Below, piece after piece: positions 8,719 through 16,306 of a DNA stretch of 64,000 nucleotides. The stretch is from Planctomycetota bacterium (GTDB lineage Bacteria; Planctomycetota; UBA1135; UBA2386): contig JADJWQ010000001.1 in assembly GCA_016716265.1 (NCBI GenBank), positions 1,798,001 through 1,862,000 of the forward strand, given 5' to 3'. Every line of letters begins with the position of its first letter. Position 1 is the first letter of the stretch. The notes beneath the pieces are model-generated. The model did no database searches and was not told the DNA's origin. It was given only the letters and a program-made list of their open reading frames with translations. Both the position numbers and the translations under genes were made by a program.

Positions 8719-9377
8719 CGCTGCCCCTCCGGTAGCGGTGGCTCGCTGCCCGGCTCGAACAGCCTGCCGAGCCAGATCGCGTTGGCGTCCGAGATGATCC
8801 GCACGACCGACTTCGACGAGATCGTCGCACCGGTGATGCCGTCGACCTCGTTGGCGGCGTGCTTCGTGCCGTGCTTGACGACCTTGACCTCCGGCTCGAC
8901 CGCCAGGGCGTCGAAGTTCTCGATGAACTTCGGGTCCTTGAAGATCTTGTCGCCGAGCCCCGGCGTCTCGCGGCTCTCGAGCACGCGCATGCCGACGATC
9001 CGCCGCGCGCGGGGATCGAACCCGAAGATCAGGTCGATCGTGTCCTGGAAGCCGGCACCCTTCGCCGGGATCGCGTAGCCGAGGAACGCGCCGTCCGGGC
9101 CGTATGCCGCGTAGATCGCCGAGTCGACGCGCTCGTCCTCCGCGACGACCACCAGCGCCCCACCGCGCCACGCCAGCTTCTGCATCGCGGTCGCGCCCGG
9201 GACCACCTCGAACACCGCGCGCCGCAGCGCCTCGCGACGGTTCTGCTCGATGCGCGGCAGGGTCGTGTCGTAGGCGAACGCCAGCGCGAGCCCGGACAGG
9301 AGCCCGGCGAGCGCGAGCGTGCCGGCGAGCCGCACGGGGTTCGGCTCGGGGACGACCGGCAGCAGGGCGTCGCTCAT
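8715..9377 (-). CDS. rnfG: Rnf complex FMN-binding subunit RnfG
   Basis: 220 residues: one N-terminal membrane helix (about 23-41), then an extracytoplasmic FMN-binding domain. The covalent-flavin motif is seen in 'VDGITGATISSKSVV', whose threonine takes FMN by phosphoester linkage in known RnfG proteins. 'ESRETPGLGDKI' is also conserved. Overlaps of 4 nt on both sides (rnfD, rnfE) indicate tight translational coupling. Confidence 0.95.
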   Translation of the reverse strand: MSDALLPVVPEPNPVRLAGTLALAGLLSGLALAFAYDTTLPRIEQNRREALRRAVFEVVPGATAMQKLAWRGGALVVVAEDERVDSAIYAAYGPDGAFLGYAIPAKGAGFQDTIDLIFGFDPRARRIVGMRVLESRETPGLGDKIFKDPKFIENFDALAVEPEVKVVKHGTKHAANEVDGITGATISSKSVVRIISDANAIWLGRLFEPGSEPPLPEGQR

Positions 9378-10396
9378 GTGGTCCTCCCGCGCCCGAACGG
9401 TCGCGGCTGGGCGATCCGTTCGATCAGCGGCGTGGCCGCGTTCATCAGCAGGATCGCGTACATCACGCCCTCCGGCAGCCCGCCCCACACCCGGATCAAC
9501 ACGACCAGCACACCGACGCCGATGCCGAAGATCCACGCGCCGCGCGGCGTCGCCGGCGAGCTGACCGGGTCGGTCGCCATGAACACCGTGCCGAACAGCA
9601 GGCCGCCCGACAGCAGCATGAACAACGGTGAGCCGTAGCGCGTGGAGTCGATCCCCCACAGCACGCCGGACACGACCGCGACCGTCAGCAGGATCGCCGC
9701 CGGGATCCGCCAGTCGAAGGCGCGCCGCCACACCAGCACGAGCCCGCAGACGATCAGCACGATCGCGCTGGTCTCGCCGAGCGAGCCGGAGATGTTGCCG
9801 AGCAGCAATGCATCCCAGGCCTCGGTGTGGCCCTCGAACTTCAGGCGTGCGAGCGGTGTCGCGGCGGTCAGCCCGTCGATGTGCGCCTGCATCAACGGCC
9901 ACGCGAAGGTGCTCGAGCGCAGCACGAGCAGCTCGTCGCCGTTGGTATGCGGCACCCACGCGGTCAGCGTCGTGGGAAACGCGGCTTGCAGGAACGCCCG
10001 ACCGACCAGTGCCGGATTGAACAGGTTGTGGCCGAGACCGCCCCACACGAGCTTGCCGAGACAGATGCTGACGGCCCCGCCGACGAACGCCATCCACAGC
10101 GGGATGCCGGGCGGCAGCGTCAGGCCGAGCAGGATGCCGGTCAGCACGGCGCTGAAGTCGCGCAACGAGCGGCCGCGCGGCAGGGTCGCGCTGCGCGGCC
10201 CGAACGTGCGCTCCGCGCCGACCGCGCCGAGCGTCGCGGCGCCGACCACCAGCAGAGCGGTGATTCCGAAGAACCAGGTCGCCGCGGCGAGCACGGGCAC
10301 GGCCGCGAGCGCGACCTCGCGCATCAGACGCGGGGTCGACAGCGCCGCGTGCAGGAATGGCGCGGTCTGCACGACCAGCGGATGGCGGGCACTCAA
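9374..10396 (-). CDS. rnfD: Rnf complex membrane subunit RnfD (TTG start)
   Basis: 340 residues, multi-spanning. Typical RnfD features are the N-terminal 'PFLHAALSTPRLMREVALAAVP', 'GHNLFNPALVGRAFLQAAFP' and 'FMATDPVSSP'. The FMN-carrying threonine is probably in 'DGLTAATPLARLK', where the usual S/T-G-A-T reads T-A-A-T. The start is a TTG at 10396, supported by a clear GGAGG six bases upstream; no ATG suits. It begins 13 nt after the rnfC stop. It should form the ion-translocation and flavin path together with RnfG. Confidence 0.93.
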   Translation of the reverse strand: MSARHPLVVQTAPFLHAALSTPRLMREVALAAVPVLAAATWFFGITALLVVGAATLGAVGAERTFGPRSATLPRGRSLRDFSAVLTGILLGLTLPPGIPLWMAFVGGAVSICLGKLVWGGLGHNLFNPALVGRAFLQAAFPTTLTAWVPHTNGDELLVLRSSTFAWPLMQAHIDGLTAATPLARLKFEGHTEAWDALLLGNISGSLGETSAIVLIVCGLVLVWRRAFDWRIPAAILLTVAVVSGVLWGIDSTRYGSPLFMLLSGGLLFGTVFMATDPVSSPATPRGAWIFGIGVGVLVVLIRVWGGLPEGVMYAILLMNAATPLIERIAQPRPFGRGRTT

Positions 10397-10409
10397 CGCA
10401 CGCCTCCGA

Positions 10410-11741
10410 TCATGAGCGCGCCCTCCGCGAGCGGATCGCGCTCTTCGAGGCGCGGATCAGCTGGACGATCGGGATGTTCGACGGGCACGCGAAGGAGCAC
10501 GCGCCACATTCCATGCAGTCCATGACGAACGCCTGCTCGAGCTCCGCGTGGCGCCCGGCCTTCGACAGCCTCGCGAGCCGCGACGGATTGAGGAAGTTCG
10601 CACAGGCGTCGAGACAGCGGCCGCACTTCAGGCAGGCGTACTCGTTCGGGTGCGCGGTCTCCTGCGCGGTGAATGCCAACAGCCCCGACGTGCCCTTGAG
10701 CACCGGGACGTCGAGGCTCGCCAGCGACTGCCCCATCATCGGGCCGCCCATCACGACCTCGCGGGTGTCCTGGCTCAGCCCACCGGCCTGCCGCAGCACC
10801 TCGCCGACCGGCGTCCCGACCGGCACCAGCAGGTTCGCGGGCCGCTCGATGCCGGGGCCGGCGACCGTCACGACGCGCTCGATCAGCGGAACGCGCCGGT
10901 CGAACCAGTCGGCGAGCGACGCCATCGTGCCGACGTTGTTGACGACCATCTCGATGTCGAGCGGCAGCTTCCCGGCCGGTACCTCGACGCCGAAGATCGC
11001 CTTGATCAGCATCTTCTCGGCGCCCTGCGGGTACTTGACCTCGAGCGGCACGACGCGCACCTGCGGGTCGTCACCGATCGCGGCGCGCAACACCTCGACC
11101 GCGTCGGGCTTGTTCGCCTCGACGCCGATCGTCGACCGCTCGACACCGAGCTGCCGCGCGAGGATGCGGACGCCGCGCACCACGGCGGCCGGGCGCTCGA
11201 CCATGGTGCGGTGGTCACAGGTCAGGTACGGCTCGCACTCGCAGCCATTGATGACCAGCTCGCGGACCTTGCGCCCCTCGGGCAGCGCGTACTTGACGTG
11301 CGCGGGGAACGCCGCGCCCCCGAGCCCGACGAGCCCGGCGCGCTGCACCTCGGCGACGAACTGCTCGCGCGGCATCACGTCGACGTCGAGCGGCTCGCCC
11401 TCGCGCACGGTCTGCGGCGAGAACGCGTCGGCTTCGATCTCGATCGCCTCGACGAGGGCGCCGTTCGGATGCCGGCGGCGATCGATCGCGGTCACGCGGC
11501 CGTCGACGGGCGCGTGCAGACAGGTCGACACGAAGCCGTCGGCCGCGGCGATCAGCTCGCCGCGCAGCACCGACTGCCCGACGCGCACGACCGGCTTGGC
11601 CGGCTTGCCGCCGTGCTGGCCGAGCGGCAGCACGTAGCTGCGCACGAACGGCATGCGCTCGATGCGCAGGTCCTCGGTCGCCTCCTTGTGCTCGTCCGGA
11701 TGGACGCCGTGGCGGAACGTCGCAAGACCGAGCAGGCTCAT
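10410..11741 (-). CDS. rnfC: Rnf complex NADH-binding Fe-S subunit RnfC
   Basis: 443 residues. N-terminal RnfC barrel ('GLATFRHGVHPDEHKEAT'), the Gly-rich FMN/NADH segment 'RAGLVGLGGAAFPAHVKY', 'LVINGCECEPYLTCDHRTM', and two 4Fe-4S motifs near the C-terminus (CLKCGRCLDACANFLNP and CMECGACSFACPSNIP). It takes electrons to and from NAD(H) at the cytoplasmic face. It overlaps the large Fe-S protein gene upstream by 4 nt. Confidence 0.96.
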   Translation of the reverse strand: MSLLGLATFRHGVHPDEHKEATEDLRIERMPFVRSYVLPLGQHGGKPAKPVVRVGQSVLRGELIAAADGFVSTCLHAPVDGRVTAIDRRRHPNGALVEAIEIEADAFSPQTVREGEPLDVDVMPREQFVAEVQRAGLVGLGGAAFPAHVKYALPEGRKVRELVINGCECEPYLTCDHRTMVERPAAVVRGVRILARQLGVERSTIGVEANKPDAVEVLRAAIGDDPQVRVVPLEVKYPQGAEKMLIKAIFGVEVPAGKLPLDIEMVVNNVGTMASLADWFDRRVPLIERVVTVAGPGIERPANLLVPVGTPVGEVLRQAGGLSQDTREVVMGGPMMGQSLASLDVPVLKGTSGLLAFTAQETAHPNEYACLKCGRCLDACANFLNPSRLARLSKAGRHAELEQAFVMDCMECGACSFACPSNIPIVQLIRASKSAIRSRRARS

Positions 11742-14700
11742 GACATCCCCCTGAGCGCGAGCTCCACGAGTCGGGTCCGCAACCGGACCGCGAGCTCCTC
11801 GGCGACGTCGGCCTGCGCCGCTCCGACCTTGGTCTCCGCCTCGCGCTGCGCCGCATCGATGCGCGCGTCGCGCTCGGCCGCGACCTGCGACTCCAGCTCG
11901 GCACGCACGCGGTCGACGAACGGCGACTCGACACCGGCGAGCTCGCGCAGCACGCGCGCCGCGTCGAGGCGCCCCGCCAGCCCGACGGCGAGCGGTCGGG
12001 CGACGACGCGCTCGCCGCCGTCGCCGGTGACCGTCGGCGTGCGGCCACGCCGCGCCGCGACCGGCAGCTCGAGCCAGTCGGCGAGCGGCGTCGCGCCCGG
12101 CACCGACCCCTGCGGAGCGCGCAGCTCACCGGCGTAGCGCGGCTCGGAAATGACCCAGGCGGCGAGCGCCTTCGCGGACGGCGCGACGTCGCCACTGGGG
12201 GCATGGGCGGCGAGCGCGATCCTGGTCCCGAAGGCGCCCGCGGCGCCCGGGTCGAATACGAACGGCACGACGGCGCCGGCGGCGAGCGCGCGGTGCGCGG
12301 CCGCGAACGTCGCGTCGGGCGCGAGTGCGTCGGCGGCCGGGCGCGGTGCGTGCACGTGCACGAACACCGGCCGGTCGGCGCGCAGCGCCGACCGGAGGGC
12401 GGCGATCAGGTGATCGGGCATCGCGACCGACGACTGCACGACGAACACGTCGCGCTCGATCAGCGCGCGCAGCGCCGGCTCACCGTGGCGGGGGTCGGCG
12501 TCGCCGAGCGCCAGCACGACCACCGGCAGTCCAGCGTGCAGCAGCGCGGCGAGATCGCCCCACACCGGCGCGAGCTGGCCGGCGTCGACGATCAGCAGGA
12601 ACCGCGGCGCCGCACGGCGCTCGTCGTCGGTCAGGTCGGCGAACGCGAGCTTGCGCAGGCGCGCGGCCGCGTGCCGCGCCTCCTTCGGCCGGTCGAGCTC
12701 GAGGCGGGCGCGCCGCGCGAGCCGCAGATCGTCGAGCCACGCGTCGAGCTGGCCCTCGCACAGGCCGCGCGCGGTCGCCGCGGCGTCCGCGTCGACCACC
12801 GCGGCCGGCTGGACGAACGGGTTCTGCCCGAACGCCGTCGCCCAGGCGGTCGCCGCACCGCGCTGGATCGCGATGCCGACACGCGCGCGGCCGAGGCCCT
12901 GCGCGCCCTGGGCGAGAGCGAAGCGGTGGTCGGCGACCTCGCGAGCCGTCGCGACGAGACGATCGAGCGCCCGGCCGTCGACGCGCCCGCCCTCCGCGGC
13001 CGCGGCGACGCGCTCGGCGAGCGCACCGAGCTCGACGTCGGAGCTGCCGAGTGCGCGCAATCCGGCGGCGAGCGCATCGAGGTCGCCGGTCGGCAGCGCA
13101 CCCGCGAGCGTGTCGCGGATCCGCGCACCGAGCTCGTCCTGCAGCGCGTCGAGCTCGTTGATGCGGGCCTGCAGCTGCGGCTGCGCGTGGGCCTCGAGCA
13201 CGCCGAGGGCGAGTCGCACAGCGAGCCGCGCACCCGAGCCGGGCTCGGTCGCGGGGCCACCGGCGGCGAGCGGCAGCAGCGCGTGCCTCGACAGCGAGAG
13301 CGCGGCGGCCGGTCCGGGGAACGGTGCGTCGCAGAGTCGCGCGACCTCGGCGCCGGCGGTGTCGGGCAGCTCCTCGAACACGCGCCAGACCGCGCGAGAA
13401 GCGGTCGACGCCGCGGGCGTCGCGTCGACCAGCGTCATCGCGGCGGGCTCGCACACCGCGGCGCACAGCCCGCACGCGGTGCAGGAGTCGGCGTCGATCG
13501 CGAGCGTCAACACGTCGCCGCCCCCGGCGCCGCTCGCACGCGGGATGTCGCGGGCGCGCACCAACGGCAGCGCGCCGATCGTGTCGACCACCGCGGCGAA
13601 TGCCTCCTCGAGCGCGGCGCGGCGGTCGGGTGCCGGCGCCTGCTTGTCGAGCACGGCCGCGAACGCCGGTGCCGCCGCGGCCGCGAAGGTCGCCGGCGGG
13701 TCGTCGCCGCGCAGCGCGTCCGCGAGCTTCGCGGCGAGCTTGCCGGTCAGCATCCGCAGCGCATCGGCCGAGCGGCCGGCGCGCTTCGCGGTGTCGATAC
13801 CCGCGTCGATCAGCTCGCGCAGCGAGGTCCACAGCGGTCCGACGGCACCCTCGGGGCAGGCGGTCCAGCACGCGCCACAGCCAGTGCAGGTGCGCGGGTC
13901 GAGCGCCGGCAGACGATCGGCGGCGCGGGTGGCCGGCAACAGCGCGGCGGCGGCCGGCGGCATGGCACCCTGCGCGAGCCACGGGTCGGGGCTCAGGGCA
14001 ACGGCGCGACCGGCGGCGAGCAGCGCACCGGTCTGATCCCAGAAGCGCGTCAGGCTGTCGTAGCCGGACAGCGGTCGCGCGAGCGGCAGCACGAGCTTCG
14101 GTGGCCGGCGACCGGGCGCCGGCACGGTCCCGGACGCACCCTCGCCGGTCGCGCGGACCCCGCGACCGACCAGGTCGGGACGGTCGCGGCGGAGTCCGTC
14201 GAGCACCGCCTGGCGCTTCGGCAACGGGCTCCGCTCCGGCGCGAGATCGACGCCGAGCACGACGCGGCGCGGCGCGCGTTCGGCCACCACGGCGCGACAC
14301 CACGCGACGACGTCGTCGACGCGCAACGCGCTGCCCGCCGCGGCAGTCGTGCCGACGAACAGCTCCGGCGCGTCGCGGTCACGCCACGCGACCTGGGGCA
14401 CCCCGGCACACAGGTGGGGCCCCGCCTCCGGCGTGCCGTAGTGCGTGTTCTCGAGCGCGCGCCGCATGGCGGCGCCGAGCAGCCGCGCGAGCATGGGCTC
14501 GACGGTCCACGGTGCGCCGCTCGCGTCGACGACCAGCACCTGGCGACGGCCCCGCAGCCCGGCCAGCAATTGGTCGACCGGCAACGGGGACAGCGCCGCG
14601 ATGCCGATCGCTCCCGCCGGGACGCGGTGCTCCGAGCGCAAGCGGTCGGCCGCCTCGCACACGACGTCGGCCGCGCAGCCGGCGCCGACGAGCACCAGCT

Positions 14701-15421
14701 TCGCGTTCTCGAGGCGGTGGGTGTGCAGCGCCTCGACCGCCGCGCCGAGAGCATCGGCGATCGACTGGAACGCCGCATCGGCGAGGGCCGCGAGCGGCTC
14801 GAGCGCGAACGCCTGCCGTGCGGCGCGCGCCAGCTCGCGCAGCCGGCCGTCCGCCCCCGCGCCGAGCATCACGGGTCGCTCGAGGTCGAACCAGCGCGGC
14901 AGGCGCCGCCGCGCGTCGGCACCGAACAGCGCGCGCTGCTCGGCGGTCGGGCAGGGCCGCTCGTCGTCGGGTCGACCGATCGCGCGCCGGAGCGCCTCCG
15001 CGCTCGGTGGCGCCACCGTGCAGGGCGCCGTCTCGTCGAGGTCGTGGGCCACCAGGACGGGCACGAGCGCCTGCTCGGCCAGTGCGCGCGCGACGATACC
15101 GAGCGCGATCAGCTCATCGGCGTGACGCGCGCACAGCACCGGGCAGCCGAGGTCGAGCGCCGGCTGCAGCGCGTCGAATCCGTCGCGACACGCGATGCGC
15201 GCGACCAACGCGATACGGCGCTCCACGGCGTCACGGAGCAGGTCGAGCACGGCGAGGAGCCCGCGATCGTCGAGCGTCACGAGCGTGCGGCGGCCGGCGG
15301 CGGCCGACCCGATGCCCTGCGCGAGCGCCGTGCGAGCGACTCCGCCGCTGCCGTCGATGCGGAGCGCGGTGCTCTCGTCGATGCTCGCGAGCGCCTGGGC
15401 CAGATCGAGCGTGTCGCTCAT
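11738..15421 (-). CDS. Large PFOR-derived Fe-S protein of the rnf operon (no thiamine motif seen)
   Basis: 1227 residues, no exact family recognised. The order of parts follows pyruvate:ferredoxin oxidoreductase: an N-terminal pyrimidine-domain-like region, a 'KLVLVGAGCAADVVCEAADRL'/'LRGRRQVLVVDASGAP' domain II-like part (about 240-320), a gamma-like part, a 4Fe-4S motif CTGCGACWTACPEG (about 510), a helical insert, a second cluster CTACGLCAAVCEP (about 645), and a degenerate C-terminal TPP-like fold (from about 940). Where PFOR has the GDGW...N thiamine/Mg motif this protein reads 'FLLIVDAGQLAPVW', so catalysis is unlikely. It ends in a charged coiled coil (1160-1227). Overlaps rnfB and rnfC by 4 nt each, so it is probably an Rnf-linked electron carrier or scaffold. 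The ATG at 15421 is fixed by that overlap. Confidence 0.8.
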   Translation of the reverse strand: MSDTLDLAQALASIDESTALRIDGSGGVARTALAQGIGSAAAGRRTLVTLDDRGLLAVLDLLRDAVERRIALVARIACRDGFDALQPALDLGCPVLCARHADELIALGIVARALAEQALVPVLVAHDLDETAPCTVAPPSAEALRRAIGRPDDERPCPTAEQRALFGADARRRLPRWFDLERPVMLGAGADGRLRELARAARQAFALEPLAALADAAFQSIADALGAAVEALHTHRLENAKLVLVGAGCAADVVCEAADRLRSEHRVPAGAIGIAALSPLPVDQLLAGLRGRRQVLVVDASGAPWTVEPMLARLLGAAMRRALENTHYGTPEAGPHLCAGVPQVAWRDRDAPELFVGTTAAAGSALRVDDVVAWCRAVVAERAPRRVVLGVDLAPERSPLPKRQAVLDGLRRDRPDLVGRGVRATGEGASGTVPAPGRRPPKLVLPLARPLSGYDSLTRFWDQTGALLAAGRAVALSPDPWLAQGAMPPAAAALLPATRAADRLPALDPRTCTGCGACWTACPEGAVGPLWTSLRELIDAGIDTAKRAGRSADALRMLTGKLAAKLADALRGDDPPATFAAAAAPAFAAVLDKQAPAPDRRAALEEAFAAVVDTIGALPLVRARDIPRASGAGGGDVLTLAIDADSCTACGLCAAVCEPAAMTLVDATPAASTASRAVWRVFEELPDTAGAEVARLCDAPFPGPAAALSLSRHALLPLAAGGPATEPGSGARLAVRLALGVLEAHAQPQLQARINELDALQDELGARIRDTLAGALPTGDLDALAAGLRALGSSDVELGALAERVAAAAEGGRVDGRALDRLVATAREVADHRFALAQGAQGLGRARVGIAIQRGAATAWATAFGQNPFVQPAAVVDADAAATARGLCEGQLDAWLDDLRLARRARLELDRPKEARHAAARLRKLAFADLTDDERRAAPRFLLIVDAGQLAPVWGDLAALLHAGLPVVVLALGDADPRHGEPALRALIERDVFVVQSSVAMPDHLIAALRSALRADRPVFVHVHAPRPAADALAPDATFAAAHRALAAGAVVPFVFDPGAAGAFGTRIALAAHAPSGDVAPSAKALAAWVISEPRYAGELRAPQGSVPGATPLADWLELPVAARRGRTPTVTGDGGERVVARPLAVGLAGRLDAARVLRELAGVESPFVDRVRAELESQVAAERDARIDAAQREAETKVGAAQADVAEELAVRLRTRLVELALRGMS

Positions 15422-16269
15422 GTCAGCTCCTCTTCGAATCCGCGGTCCGCGCGCACTGCGGTGAATTGCCCGCGCGGCACCCATTGGATCGCACCGGTCG
15501 GACAGCGGAACGTGACCTCGGGGCCGAGCTCGGCCGGCGTGAACGGATCGAACACCGGCAGGTTGTCGACCATGCGGATCACGCCCTCCGGCGCGTCCTG
15601 CGCACAGCGGCCGCAGGCATCGCACGCGACGCGGCAGAGCTCGCGGGCGGCATCGCCTGCGAGTGGCGCCTTGCATTGCACGAGCAGCGGCTGCGACAGC
15701 GGCAGGATCTCGAACAGGTCGCGCGGACAAGCATCCACGCAGTCGCCGCAGGCCGTGCACTTCGCGACGTCGACGACCGGCAGGCCGTTGTCGTTCATCG
15801 CGATCGCGTCGAACGTGCAAGCGACCTCGCAGTCGCCGAGCCCCAGGCAGCCCCACGCACAGCCCTTGCCGCCACCGGCGACGACGGACGCAGCTCGACA
15901 GTTCGCGAAGCCCTCGTAGGCCGCGATCTGCTCGGCCTGTGCGCGACCGCCCGCACAGTGCAGCCGCGCGACCCGCACGACGCGCTCGCCAGCGGCCACG
16001 CCGAGGAAGCCCGCGATCTTCTCGACGCCGGTCGGGCTGGATACCGTGCAGCCGCTCGGTGCAGAGCGACCCTCGAGCAGCGCCTCCGCGAAGCCGCGGC
16101 AGCCCGGCTGACCGCAGGCACCGCAATTGGTGCCCGGCAGCATGCCCTCCAGCACGTCGAGCCGCGGGTCCTCGGGCACCTTGAGCAGCCGCGACGCGAC
16201 CGCTAGCAGCACGCCGAAGAACAGCCCGAGGCCGCCCATGATCCCGGCTGCGATCGCGAGGTCGTTCAT
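15418..16269 (-). CDS. rnfB: Rnf complex ferredoxin-type subunit RnfB
   Basis: 283 residues: N-terminal membrane helix (about 5-25), a 4Fe-4S domain 'GTNCGACGQPGCRGFAEALLEG', then Cys-rich ferredoxin domains (CAWGCLGLGDCEVAC, CTACGDCVDACPRDLF, CRVACDACGRCAQDAPEG). This is the entry point for electrons from ferredoxin into Rnf. Unusually, it lies between two PFOR-derived genes: it starts 37 nt after one and overlaps the next by 4 nt. Confidence 0.95.
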   Translation of the reverse strand: MNDLAIAAGIMGGLGLFFGVLLAVASRLLKVPEDPRLDVLEGMLPGTNCGACGQPGCRGFAEALLEGRSAPSGCTVSSPTGVEKIAGFLGVAAGERVVRVARLHCAGGRAQAEQIAAYEGFANCRAASVVAGGGKGCAWGCLGLGDCEVACTFDAIAMNDNGLPVVDVAKCTACGDCVDACPRDLFEILPLSQPLLVQCKAPLAGDAARELCRVACDACGRCAQDAPEGVIRMVDNLPVFDPFTPAELGPEVTFRCPTGAIQWVPRGQFTAVRADRGFEEELT

Positions 16270-16306
16270 CGGCTGGCCCCGGTCTCGAGGATCCGCTTGC
16301 GCGACC

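Noticed and set aside
11738..15421. A normal pyruvate:ferredoxin oxidoreductase
   Set aside because: The thiamine/Mg motif is absent and the length and insertions differ. KorAB next door already supplies the catalytic enzyme.
12203..15919. 1238-codon plus-strand open frame opposite the PFOR-like gene
   Set aside because: Composition is dominated by Arg, Gln, Glu and Val as in antisense frames of GC-rich genes; the minus-strand product has Fe-S motifs and operon overlaps.
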